DNA from: Hyphomicrobium_A sp963728165
GTDB lineage: Bacteria; Pseudomonadota; Alphaproteobacteria; Rhizobiales; Hyphomicrobiaceae
Direction of reading: 5' to 3'
Length of the DNA stretch: 64,000 nt
Assembly (NCBI GenBank): GCA_963728165.1
Contig: CAVSIY010000004.1
Location: 1 to 64,000 of the forward strand
Part shown: positions 8,037 to 21,321 of the stretch, piece by piece
Layout: each line of letters starts with the position of its first letter
How positions within the stretch are numbered: position 1 is the first letter of the stretch
The notes under the pieces: generated by a model
The model's input: only the letters and a program-made list of their open reading frames with translations
The model's database searches: none
What the model was told of the DNA's origin: nothing
Position numbers and translations under genes: made by a program

Positions 8037-11000
8037 TTGGCTTGTCGCCTTCGCCCTTCGCAAGCGCCTGGTCGTCGCAATGATCTGCGTTTTTGCCGCC
8101 ATCTACGGCTATTATTCTTGGACCCAGCTTGCGATCGAGGCCTATCCTGACGTCGCCGACACGGCCTCTCAGGTCGTCACACAGGCGCCCGGCTTGGCGG
8201 CCGAAGAGGTCGAGCAGCAGGTCACCATACCGCTTGAACGAGAGCTCAACGGGACGCCGGGGCTGGCGATGATGCGCTCCCGCAGTACGTTCGGGCTTTC
8301 GTTGATCTCACTGGTGTTTCGCGACGGCATCGAGGACTACTGGTCGCGTCAACGCATCATGGAGCGAATTCAGGACGTCACGCTACCGCCCGGCCTTTCT
8401 CCGGGGCTCGACCCGCTGAGCTCGCCAACCGGCCAGATTCTCTATTACACGCTCGAGTTCGTCCACGAAGAATTTGCGCCAGCTCTCCGAAATTCAGCAA
8501 TGGACGGTCATTCCGACTTTGAAGCAGGTGCCGGGCGTCGCCGACATCGGGAACTTTGGCGGCCTCACGACCCAGTTTGAGCTGGAGCTCGACCCCCAGC
8601 AGCTCATTCGCTTCAACTTATCGCTCAAGAACGTCACTGACGCGATCGTCGCTAACAGCGCAAATGCCGGCGGCAGCGTTCTGAACCGCGGCGAGCTCGG
8701 GTACGTCATCCGCGGCATCGGCGTCGTGCAGACCCTGGGGGACATGGGTAACATCGTCGTCACCCAGCGCAACGGGACGCCGATTTTCGTGCGTGATCTC
8801 GGCAAGCTGAAGCTCAGCAACCAGGAGCGCCACGGCATCCTCGGCAAGGACCTGGAGAACGATGCCGTCGAGGGAACGGTTCTGCTATTGCGCGGCGAAA
8901 ATCCCTCACGGGTTCTGAAGGGGGTCCACGCCAAGGTGGCGGAGCTCAACGCGCGGCTGAAGGCGGACGACGTGCAGATCGTCCCCTATCTCGACCGCTC
9001 GACGCTGGTCAACGCCACAATCGACAAGGTTTCGCACACGGTCTTCGAGGGCATCGGCCTTGTCCTCATCATTCTCATTCTTTTCCTGGGCAGCCCGCGC
9101 AGTGCGCTGATCGTCGGCATCACTATTCCGTTCGCAATGGTGGTGGCCTTCATCCTGATGTACCACACCAATATTTCCGCCAACCTGCTGTCGCTCGGCG
9201 CCATCGACTTCGGCATCATCGTGGACGGTGCCATCGTGATGACGGAGGCGATCTTGCGCCGCCGCGAGGCGAAGCCGAACGAGCCTCTGACCGAAGCCGA
9301 CGTGCACGAGGCAGCACGCCAAGTCGCGCGTCCGATCTTCTTTGCCACCTTGATCATTATCACTGCCTACTTGCCTCTGTTCGCGTTCCAGCGCATCGAG
9401 GCGAAGCTGTTCCATCCGATGGCCTTTGCCATCGGTTTCGCACAATTCGGCGCATTGCTGTTCACTCTGACGGTGATCCCGGGGCTGGCCTACCTGGCCT
9501 ATCGCGGACCTTGGCGCAGCTTCCGCAATCCGGTCCTGCATTGGCTCGAGGCAGGGTACCGGCGGATATTGCAGCGCTCGCTCCGTCGACCGAGCATCGC
9601 CTACGTGCTGAGCGCCGGAGCGGCAGTCGCCGTGGTCCTCCTCGGCATCACGGTCTGGCGCCAATTTCTCCCGCAGCTCGACGAAGGCTCCATCTGGCTT
9701 CATGCCGAGATGGCGCCAGGAATTTCGCTGGCGAAGGCGGAGGAAATGACCGCGGATCTGCGTCGCGCTATCAACGAATTTCCCCAGGTCTCCTCCGTCG
9801 TGACCCATCTCGGACGCAACGACGACGGCACCGATCCGTGGACGCCATCGCATGTCGAAGTAGCCGTCATGCTCACCCCCTACGACACTTGGCCGGCAGG
9901 CGAGAGCAAACAGGACCTGATCCGGCGGATGACGTCTCGGCTTGAAGAGTTGCCGGGCTTTGAGATCGCTTTCAGCCAGCCGATCATCGACAGCGTTCTC
10001 GACAAGGTGTTCGATCCCCACAGCGCTCTTGCCATTAAGGTCTTCGGCGACGATTTTGACGAGTTGCGCCGCATCGGCAAGGATATCGTCGGCGTGCTAA
10101 ACACAATTCCTGGCGTCGCTGATGCTGCAATCGATCAATACACGCCGCTGCCGCAGATCGCGATCAAGGTCGACCGCGAAGCGGCGGCGCGTTACGGCAT
10201 TAACGTCGCCGATGTCGCCGACCTGATCAAGACCGGGATCGGTGGCGAAGCCGTGAGTCAGGTCTTCATCGGCGAACGCCACTACGATATGACAGTTCGC
10301 TTCCCGGCTGAGGCTCGCAACAGTCCTGAGGCGATCAAGGATCTCGTGCTCACGTCGAGCACGGGTGCCCTCATTCCCCTGTCACAGCTTGCGGACGTCC
10401 GGGTGCAGACCGGCGAAAGCATGATCAATCGCGAAATGAATCACCGTTACCTACTGGTGAAGCTCAACTATCATGATCGCGATCCCGCCGCGCTCGTGTC
10501 ACAGGTCACGAAAGCCATTGCGGCGAAGGTTTCATTCGATCGGAAGAAGTATCACCTCGAATGGGGCGGACAGTTCGAGAGCCAGCGGCGCGCAGAGGCG
10601 CGTTTCAAGCTGATTCTCGGCCTGGTATTGGGGCTCATGATAATACTGCTCTATGCCGAGTTCGGCGTCCTGCGCCAAGTCTTGCTGATTCTGAGCGTCG
10701 TGCCTCTGGCGACGCTCGGAGGGTTGATCGCTCTCCATCTCACCGGGACGACCCTCAATGTCGCGTCGGGGGTTGGCTTCATCGCGCTGTTCGGCGTCGC
10801 CGTCATGAACGGGGTCATCATGGTGGCGAACCTCAATCGCGTTCGTCAGCAATGTACCTCACTGTTCGAGGCGGTGTTGGTGGGGGCTGGCGAACGCTTG
10901 CGGCCGGTGCTCATGACGGCTTCAGTGGCAACGGTCGGCATGTTGCCGGCCGCGCTGGCGACGGGCGTTGGCAGCGACGTGCAGCGCAGCCTCGCGACGG

Positions 11001-11128
11001 TGGTGGCCGGCGGTCTCATTCCGGCCACGCTGCTCACCCTGTTCATCATCCCGACCTTCTATTTCGTACTCGAAAGGTGGGTAGCACAGCGCCTACTCAC
11101 AGCGACGCCCGCGGCCGGCGTGGCGTAG
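8029..11128 (+). CDS. czcA: Heavy-metal efflux RND pump, CzcA-type, frameshifted
   Basis: The inner-membrane pump of the RND system, a proton-driven exporter of divalent cations. The sequence is collinear with full-length CzcA/CusA (about 1030 residues) but read in two frames: 8029-8580 gives the N-terminus and 8474-11128 the rest. Removing one T near 8458-8460 (in GAGTTCGTCC) restores a continuous L-E-S-S-T-K-N-L-R-Q-L-S-E-I-Q. TM4 carries D-F-G-I-I-V-D-G-A-I-V-M, closer to the Zn/Co/Ni/Cd subgroup (CzcA-like, D-F-G-x3-D-G) than to Cu/Ag CusA; that is inference from known signatures. The GTG start at 8029 overlaps the adaptor stop. If the frameshift is real the pump is dead. Confidence 0.85.
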
Positions 11129-11163
11129 GGCATGGCCAAGCCGGAATCGCGCAGGGCCGAAGC

Positions 11164-11259
11164 ATGGGTCGAAGTGAAGTGCACCTTCAATCAACGATCA
11201 CGTGCCCGCATTGCGGGCATGAGGCGATGGAGAGAATGCCGACGGACGCGTGCAGCTGA
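11164..11259 (+). pseudogene. Truncated GDCCVxC-domain protein gene
   Basis: From the ATG at 11164 the frame encodes 31 residues containing T-C-P-H-C-G-H and M-P-T-D-A-C, which match the N-terminal third of the small GDCCVxC-domain family (usually about 65-80 residues). The expected continuation (Q-F-F-Y-E-C ... G-D-C-C-V-F-C) is missing: the frame stops right after D-A-C-S and no other frame resumes it. Members commonly follow heavy-metal transport genes, which fits its place just after the RND pump. I read it as a 3'-truncated remnant. Confidence 0.6.
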
Positions 11260-11602
11260 CACTCTGGCGCGTCACGAACACCGGCAACGGTAGCGGACGT
11301 TCACCGCGATCCAAGCGAGATTCTGCGCACTTCCGGTTGGCTGGGCGCCGCCGAAGGCAGGTCCACGAGATCAACCGGCCTCAGCGCCACCATCCCATCG
11401 TCGCGCTGTCCGATTCTTCTGGGCGCCAACGCAATTTGGCTCGGACGGGGGAGCACCTTTCGGCAATTCGGTTCAATTGTTGAGCCGTAAGGGACCAATC
11501 GTAAACACCTCGATAGGATATTCAGTGGACCTATCGAAGGACCATGGCCATCCCCTGACCGAGCGGGTTTTTCTGCGGTCTTGCCGAGCCCAAGGAGCCC
11601 GT
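11260..11602. other. Intergenic, no gene seen
   Basis: This 343-bp stretch follows the truncated GDCCVxC gene. Short frames are open on both strands but none resembles a known protein. It probably marks the joint where the 3' part of the preceding gene was lost. Confidence 0.45.
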
Positions 11603-11635
11603 ATGAAGTGCGCATCAATGGTGCAAAATGCATGA
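11603..11635 (+). CDS. Possible 10-codon leader peptide ahead of response regulator
   Basis: An ATG at 11603 preceded by AAGGAG (11592-11597) opens a 10-residue frame, M-K-C-A-S-M-V-Q-N-A, whose TGA overlaps the ATG of the response regulator (ATGA at 11632-11635). The regulator itself has no clear Shine-Dalgarno, so this short frame may deliver ribosomes by translational coupling. It may equally be the remnant of a longer N-terminus. Confidence 0.3.
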   Translation: MKCASMVQNA

Positions 11636-12087
11636 GCGTGAAGCCAATCAAGACTGCTCTCCTAATCGAGGATAATCCTGCAGACGCGCGCCTATTGCGC
11701 GAGCTGTTCAACGAGGGGGGCACGGACTTTATCGAGCTGGAGCACGTGGACTGCATGGGTGAGGCCGAGAGGGTCCTTTCGGAGCGCGAGTTTGACATTG
11801 TCGTGCTCGATTTGGGATTGCCGGACGCCCATGGATTAGCAGCTGTACAGCGGGTGCACAAAGCCGCGCCCCGCGTTCCATTGGTGGTGCTGACCGGCCG
11901 GGACGACGAGTCGCTAGCCGCACAAGCGTTGCAAGAGGGTGCGCAGGATTATCTCTTCAAGAGTCAAATAACTACCTGTGACGACCGTGGCCGTAAGCGT
12001 CTCCGCGCTAGAATTTCGCGACAACTGTACCCGAGGGGGGGACTGTCGCGTGACGCGCGTCTTGCTCTGGCACGGCTGGCTTCTTGA
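11632..12087 (+). CDS. Response regulator receiver domain, C-terminus replaced
   Basis: The first about 108 residues form a good receiver domain: acidic pair in L-I-E-D-N, phospho-acceptor Asp in V-V-L-D-L-G-L-P-D, Thr in V-L-T-G-R-D and the lysine of Y-L-F-K. This subtype normally continues with a helix and a linker to an output or kinase domain. Here, after F-K-S-Q-I (about 11965), the sequence turns into an unrelated Arg-rich tail that ends inside the next gene. The coding sequence appears truncated where the glycosyltransferase region begins. Start MSVKPIK at 11632; an in-frame codon at 11581 is less likely. Confidence 0.65.
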   Translation: MSVKPIKTALLIEDNPADARLLRELFNEGGTDFIELEHVDCMGEAERVLSEREFDIVVLDLGLPDAHGLAAVQRVHKAAPRVPLVVLTGRDDESLAAQALQEGAQDYLFKSQITTCDDRGRKRLRARISRQLYPRGGLSRDARLALARLAS

Positions 12088-13580
12088 GGGGAGCGGCTCC
12101 AACGTCTACACGGTCGGGGTCGCGCGGGAGCTGCGGGAGCGTGGACACGACGTTTTGCTCCTCTGCCAGGAACAGCACCCGGAGCGTTTCGCGTTTGTCG
12201 ACACATGGGGCACCGTCGACGAACGCGGCGTCTCGGAACTCACGCCCACTTCGGCCAAGTCGGCGGCGGGTCGCGTCGTCGCCCTACGCCCTTTCATCGG
12301 CGCCATTTTGCCGGTCTTCGTGATGGACGAGTACGAGGGCTTCGACCGCGTGGAGCGGTTCGTCAGCCTGTCGGACGACGAACTCGACGCCTACCTCGAC
12401 TTCAACATCGGTGCCCTGCACGTCGCTGCCGAGTGGCACGGCTCGGAGGTGATCGTCGCGGGCCATGCCATTCCCGGGCCGATCGTCGCGCGGCGCGCCC
12501 TTGGCGCGGGCCGATACATCGCGACGGTTCACGGAAGTGATCTTGAGTACGCTGTTGCTCAGCAGCGCCGGTACGCCCATCTGGCGAAAGAGGGTCTCGA
12601 GGGCGCGATTGCCGTGGTCGGCGCTACCCGCTACGTGCTGGCCAGAACCTGCCAGTTGATACCGGGTATTGCCGCCCGCACGCGGGTGATACCTCCCGGC
12701 GTGGATGCCGATCGATTCCGAACGAAACCGCGCATTGAGGCGCTTACGGAGGTTGCCAGCCTTTTGGCAGCCGATACGGAGACCGCGCGCGGTCGACCGG
12801 ATTCACTCGGCGCCGAAATCGATCGCGCGCTCGTGACTTCGCGACACGATAGCGCTTAGCGCTTTTGCGCATTTGTACGACCAGACGGTGCCCGATCCCG
12901 GCGCGTCCACCCGTCTCGCGGCGCTCGCTGCCCATCGAGGTCCCCTCATCGGCTATTTCGGGAAGCTCATAGTGCAGAAGGGGGTGGAGCGCTTTCTGGA
13001 AGGGCTCGCGCTGCTCGGACCGCAAACCCGGGGGGTCATCGTCGGCTTCGGCCTCTTTCGCGAGTGGCTGGAGGCACTCGCCATCGCACTCGACCGCGGC
13101 GACGCCGGGGCGGCGAGATGGCTCGCCGACATGTCCGCCATGCAGCTCGAGTTCGGGTGCCAGACGGCTGCGCTCTCCGGTCTACGAGGGCGCCTCGACT
13201 TTACTGGACACCTCGACCACCGCTACGCACCGTCTGCGCTCGCGGCGCTCGACGTCCTGGTGGTTCCGTCGACCCTCAACGAGGCGTTCGGCATGGTCGC
13301 CGTTGAGGGAGCGGCCGCCGGTGCGCTCCCTCTGGTTGCCCACCATTCGGGACTTGCGGAGGTCGCCGACGTCCTGGAGGACGCGGTGGATCGCCCGGGT
13401 TTGTTCTCGTTCGAGCCTGGCAACGGGGCCACTCGTCGGCTGGTCGCCGGTATTGAGCGGATCATGCGGCTGCCGGCAGCCGAGCGATCCGAGCTCCACC
13501 AGAAGGTGGCGGCGTACGTAGCCTCAGAGTGGACCTGGGCTCGGACCGCAGACCACTTGCTCGCCGCGGCCATTCGCTAG
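12050..13580 (+). CDS. Glycosyltransferase family 4 protein, frameshifted
   Basis: A GT4-like (GT-B fold) glycosyltransferase split in two frames. The first half (12050-12859) has the N-terminal W-H-G-W-L-L-E-G-S-G-S-N-V-Y-T nucleotide/acceptor region and T-V-H-G-S-D-L-E. The second (to 13580) has the donor-site segment G-Y-F-G-K-L-I-V-Q-K-G-V-E-R and P-S-T-L-N-E-A-F-G-M-V-A-V-E-G, the E-x7-E-type motif of this clan. Removing one T near 12840 joins them through R-D-T-I-A-L-S-A-F-A-H-L-Y-D-Q. The GTG at 12050 has a G-rich Shine-Dalgarno. The sugar and acceptor are unknown. The N-terminal style resembles actinobacterial (thermoleophilial) enzymes, so transfer is possible; that is inference. Confidence 0.78.
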
Positions 13581-13727
13581 TTGTGGCTTTTCCGTCGGCC
13601 ACAGAGCTGAAAGCCGGCTGCAACCAGAGTCCGGTTTTGGCCCGTTGCAGAACTCAGCGCAGGAGGGGCGCGACGACGGCTCTTGAGGGACGAGCCGACT
13701 GTGCGTGCACACTCCCGCCGCCGGCCC

Positions 13728-14669
13728 TCACGCAGGACGCTTCAGCGTGTGCAGCGTGATCTCGGGCGGGCAGTTGAAGCGCACCGGCACCACCGACGAT
13801 CCCGCACCCACCGACGTGTAGCCGTGCATGTCGTGGTGCTTCCACGCGCCCTTGCCGAGGCTGCGCGGCAGCACCGAATCGAGCGTGATGGGCACGCCCC
13901 CCGGCAGGCAGATCTGGCCGCCGTGCGTGTGGCCGCTGAGCAGCAGATTGAACCCGGCGTGCGCCGCCTGGCGGTAGATCTCTGGCGTGTGCGTCAAGAG
14001 GATCGAGTAGCTCTCGGCCGGGATGGTGGCGCTCGCCTTCTCGATGTTGTCGGCGCGGTAGAAGTGCGCGTCATCGACGCCGGCGACGTGGATCGCCGCA
14101 TCGCCGCGCGCAAAGGCGGTCGACTCGTTGACCAGCACCTTGATGTCCATGGCCTCGAGGCCCGGGACCATGCGCGCCGAGTCGTGGTTGCCCAATACCG
14201 CCAAGACCGGACCCGACAACCGGCTGCGCAGATCGGCGACGGTTGCGAGTGCAATATCGAAGGGCCCGAAGGTTGGACCGCGGAAGTCGCCGGTCAAGAC
14301 GCAAAGGTCGTAGCTCAGCCCCCCGACAAGCTCAGCGACGCGGCGCATGGCGCGTTGGCTCATCTCGCAGTGCAGATCGCTCAAATGCAGGATGGTGTAG
14401 CCGTCGAAGGCCTCGGGCAGCTCCCGGCTCGAGACGGGATTGCGGCGCACCGCCACGCGCTCTGCATTCTTGCATCCGCGCCAGTAGAGACCTGTCAACT
14501 TCAGCGCGTACTCGATGGCGAGCGCCGAAAGCTGCGAGTTCTCGATGTGAAAGAAGTTGAGGCCCTGTCCGAAGACCTGGGCCTCGTGATCCTTCTCCAC
14601 GCCGAGGCGCTGCCTGGCGTGCAGCCGTCCCAGACGCGTCTCGATGCGATGCAGTTCGTCGCTGTCCAC
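13728..14669 (-). CDS. Metallophosphoesterase
   Basis: Calcineurin-like phosphoesterase of about 313 residues with all metal-binding motifs in order: L-S-D-L-H (D-x-H), L-T-G-D-F (GDx), L-G-N-H-D (GNHD), L-T-H-T-P-E and L-S-G-H-T-H-G-G-Q. It resembles the YkuE/UDP-diacylglucosamine hydrolase-like branch but lacks an evident signal peptide. I chose the GTG at 14669, preceded by GAGG at a suitable distance; a TTG at 14696 is the alternative. The substrate is not predictable. It stands alone on the minus strand, 93 bp upstream of the catalase stop. Confidence 0.85.
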   Translation of the reverse strand: MDSDELHRIETRLGRLHARQRLGVEKDHEAQVFGQGLNFFHIENSQLSALAIEYALKLTGLYWRGCKNAERVAVRRNPVSSRELPEAFDGYTILHLSDLHCEMSQRAMRRVAELVGGLSYDLCVLTGDFRGPTFGPFDIALATVADLRSRLSGPVLAVLGNHDSARMVPGLEAMDIKVLVNESTAFARGDAAIHVAGVDDAHFYRADNIEKASATIPAESYSILLTHTPEIYRQAAHAGFNLLLSGHTHGGQICLPGGVPITLDSVLPRSLGKGAWKHHDMHGYTSVGAGSSVVPVRFNCPPEITLHTLKRPA

Positions 14670-14762
14670 GTGACCTCGGTTGGCGCAGTGTCGCAATGGC
14701 CGCGCTTAGGCGACACGGCCTGACTAGCGCGCTCTACTACCAGTCGCGCTCCGTGAGAAGGC

Positions 14763-15753
14763 CTAGTGTGCTCCGGACTCCAGACGGCGCCCGTACGAAA
14801 CCGCATAGGCGGCCGACCGCATCGGAAACAGCGTGTCGTTGGCCGGGCCTGCGATGCCATCGACGACGTTGGTCGGGTCGAAGATGCCGGCATCGCACGT
14901 CGCGTCGTCCTCGAGCGCGGTGATGGCAACGGTCCCCATGTCCACACTCTTGCGGTCCTCGGGCCAAAACGCCGTGGGATCGTCGAGGTTGTCGCCGGGC
15001 TGGCCCAGAACGGCGGTGAGGTGGAACGTCGCCGGCCCTTTGGCCAGCCTTTCGGTCAGCTCGCCCTTGTAGAAATCCGGCGACTTGGCTTTCGCCTCCT
15101 CGTCGCTCAAGCCCACCTCGCCGGCGGTGGGCACAACCTTCCATTTGATGATCTGGCTCTCGCCCTTGGCGTTTGTCAGCGTGAAAGTGTGGACGCCATA
15201 GTACGTCACGGTGGCGTAGCTCGCAGGGACGGGGTGCGCGTTGAGCCACGCGCCCTGCCGGGTCGTGTTCGGATTGGCCTTGAAGAAAGCTGCGATTTTG
15301 TCAGCGTCCTTGCCGGCGAGCGTCTGCAGCAGCGTCAGGAACTGCTCAGGCGTCTTGGCAATAAAGACGGGCGTTGAAATCATCACCATGTCGGTTTCGC
15401 CGTCCTTGCCGAGATCGAACTTGAGCGCGAGCCCGCGCGCCTGGTCCTTGGCATTGTCGGCGGCAGCGGGATTGCCACCTCCCAAGGAGAAGCGGCCGAG
15501 GACGGGAACGGGCTTCGGTCGCGGCAAAGTGCGGCGCCTTGGAGTAGGAGGACGCCTCTGCGCTCGGCGTGAAGCTTCCCTTGACGCAGAAGCCTTTGGC
15601 GTGCCCGGCGCGTTTTCCCGCGTGCTTGCCGAACACGGCGTTGAGGCCGTCGACGAGGGCGTCGGGCGTGGCCTCGTCTGCCTGTGCCGCGATGGGGCCA
15701 GCGAAGAAAACAAGTGCTGCAAGCAGGAACCGGATGCGGGATGGGATGCGCAT
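14763..15753 (-). CDS. Catalase family peroxidase (SrpA-type), frameshifted
   Basis: The ATG at 15753 follows GAGAGGA and begins a cleavable signal peptide (A-A-L-V-F-F-A-G-P-I-A-A-Q-A), so the product is periplasmic. The mature part has the minicatalase signature H-A-K-G (distal His), a G-S-F-T-P-S stretch and G-R-F-S-L-G-G-G-N-P. The frame breaks near 15517: one extra base in ACCGAAGCCC separates the A-A-T from K-P-V-P-V-L-G. Downstream the frame is intact to 14763. SrpA-like catalases are heme peroxidases of about 330-350 residues. In the present sequence the C-terminal part is in frame with the upstream DUF2155 gene, giving a spurious 544-residue fusion. Confidence 0.8.
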
Positions 15754-15933
15754 GCTGATCTTCCTCTCAAGGCCCCGGACGAAACGAATTCCGACAAGAC
15801 TTGCTTGGGAATTCGAGGGAAGCCCAGTTGTATTACACGGGCGAGACACCGCCGCGTCAAAGTGACATCCGGTGCTGTCTGTGTGGCGAGCCCTAACGAC
15901 GCACGCGGCGGCGCGCGCGGCGTGAACGGCAGC

Positions 15934-16397
15934 TCATCGGGAGCGGCGCTGCCGGCAGCGGGATTTTCGCCGTCCTGTTGCGCCATCGACCCCTGAGGCT
16001 TCTCGCAATCGGTGAGCCAAACGTCGAACACCGGGTGCTCGACCGCGTTGAGCCCCGGGCTCTCGGCGAACATCCAGCCGGTGAAGATGCGCTTCTCGTG
16101 GCCGTCGAGCGCGATCTCGTCGACCTCGACGAACGACGTGGTCTTGGGCTGCTCGGTCGGCGGGCGCGAGTAGCACACGCGCGGTGTCACTTTCAGCGCG
16201 CCGAACTGCACCGTCTGGTTGAGCGGCACCTCGAACTTGGAGGTACGGGCCGTCACCTTGTCGAGCGCGGCAAAGACCGCAACGCCGTTGGAGATCCGCT
16301 CCGCGCAGGCGCGCGGGGATAACATTGCCCCGGCGGCGAGGAGGGTCAGGGTCACCAGCGGTGCGCGCGCGTTCAAGTGTCCATGCCTTCGCTTCAA
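15934..16397 (-). CDS. DUF2155 domain-containing protein (3' end undefined)
   Basis: The first about 130 residues match DUF2155: a signal peptide (L-L-A-A-G-A-M-L-S-P-R-A-C-A), then A-V-F-A-A-L-D-K-V-T-A-R and the conserved F-T-G-W-M-F-A-E-S-P-G-L-N-A-V-E-H-P-V-F-D-V-W. Family members are about 170 residues, exported, and lie next to NDUFA12 in many Hyphomicrobiales; the function is unknown. The start at 16397 is a TTG, so the true start is uncertain. No stop occurs in this frame before the catalase gene, so the listed 3' end is a guess; the domain itself ends near 16010. Confidence 0.75.
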
Positions 16398-16494
16398 GCG
16401 GTCCTGTCATGCGTGCAAGGGCGCATGACCCCCGTGCTATTGCGCTTTGTTGCGTCCCTCACTGAGCGCCGAGTGGGGCCGAAGTTGGACCCCG

Positions 16495-16893
16495 CTACTC
16501 GGGCCGCCAGGGCTTGTAATCGCCCGTGCCCTTGGGCCGCACACCGCGCGACAGGATCGATCCCGGCGGGCGATAGGCTTCCGCCGTGCCGGTCATGTTC
16601 ATGAGATGCGGGCGCTGCCACGGCCGCGGCTGATAGTTTTGCGCGGTCGGCGGCTCGTCCACCGTGTAGTGCAGCCAGCCGTGCCAGTCGGCGGGAACCT
16701 TCGAGGCCTCGGCGAAGTCGGTGTAGGTGACCCAGCGCCGCGGACGGCCCAGCGGGCCGACGCCCTTCTTCTGCTCGTAGTAGCGGTTGCCGAACTCGTC
16801 CTTGCCGATGAAGCGGCCCTGCCGCCCGATGGTGATGCGGGTGCCCCACGTGTTCCCGTCCCACCAGCTGAAGATCTCTCGCAGAATGCCCAT
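16495..16893 (-). CDS. NADH:ubiquinone oxidoreductase subunit NDUFA12 (17.2 kDa accessory subunit)
   Basis: A 132-residue protein starting MGILREIFSWWDGNTWGTR, with the diagnostic G-R-F-I-G-K-D-E-F-G-N-R-Y-Y-E segment and R-R-W-V-T-Y, P-A-D-W-H-G-W-L-H-Y. NDUFA12 is a supernumerary complex I subunit shared by alphaproteobacteria and mitochondria, on the matrix/cytoplasmic side of the enzyme. The ATG at 16893 has a GAGAGG upstream. The nearby DUF2155 gene on the same strand matches the conserved alphaproteobacterial arrangement. Confidence 0.93.
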   Translation of the reverse strand: MGILREIFSWWDGNTWGTRITIGRQGRFIGKDEFGNRYYEQKKGVGPLGRPRRWVTYTDFAEASKVPADWHGWLHYTVDEPPTAQNYQPRPWQRPHLMNMTGTAEAYRPPGSILSRGVRPKGTGDYKPWRPE

Positions 16894-17495
16894 TCGCGAC
16901 CCGCCTCTCGCAATTGCACATGTCCCGCATAACGGAGCCTGGACCCCTCTGTCCAGTCTGCGCCGGACCGCGGCCGATCGGCAACAGCCCTGGTGCCTGG
17001 AATCGAAATAGTCTCGGTCGAGGATGACGGGCGCACGACACGATCCACAGCGGCGCGAGCATCCCAAGGAGCCAATTCCCACCGCAGTTCACCCGCCATG
17101 GGCTGGAACAGAGCGTCAACAGCTTCCAGGCTCTTTTTCAACAAGCTATCTACATCTAGTATGGGTGTGATCGACAACATACAAACCCTTTGGCGTTGTG
17201 TCACGAATCGGCGAGTTTGAGTGGGCGCGATCGGCGCGGCCGCGGATGCCCTGAGAGGGAGGGTCTTTCGCCCGGGATTGCGCGCCCGAGTTCAAGTATC
17301 GGGGTCCGATCGACCCAATCCAGACAATGCGTAAGCCACAGGCGGGGATGTCAGTTCTCGCTTCGAGAGAAGTTGTGTCTGCTCCATCGCCTTTGCAGCG
17401 TAGCGACCTCAACTGCGTACCAAGAAACGAATTGCGCGCCCCTCGTCCCGCGTTGGCGCCCTCACAAACCAACTCGACCACACGGGGGACGACGA
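16894..17495. other. Intergenic region upstream of nrdJ, no gene seen
   Basis: About 600 bp between the divergent NDUFA12 and nrdJ starts. I see no supported gene. It should carry both promoters; a TAGTAT hexamer at 17157-17162 could be a -10 element, but its -35 partner is weak. I looked for an NrdR box and for a cobalamin riboswitch and cannot claim either. Confidence 0.45.
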
Positions 17496-21200
<3,705 letters not shown>

Positions 21201-21220
21201 GTAGGAGTATGCGGAAACTT

Positions 21221-21250
21221 GCGTGGGTCCTGCTCTGCAGCGGGATGACG
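21221..21250 (+). repeat. REP-like palindrome (GTGGGTCC...GGGATGACG type)
   Basis: An imperfect hairpin just after nrdJ, starting GCGTGGGTCCTGC and ending GCGGGATGACG. It matches the elements clustered at 46.77-47.20 kb, especially the copy at 47086-47113. A run of seven A follows at 21254-21260. It could add a terminator-like hairpin to the nrdJ transcript. Confidence 0.6.
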
Positions 21251-21321
21251 TTAAAAAAACTGAAGCGTTGTCAGCCTAGTCGTGTCGCGTTGCGTCAGCC
21301 CCGTCCCCGCTTGGAGGCTCT

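Noticed and set aside
16894..17495. Cobalamin riboswitch or NrdR box ahead of nrdJ
   Set aside because: No B12-box-like or NrdR-box palindrome was convincing on reading both strands.
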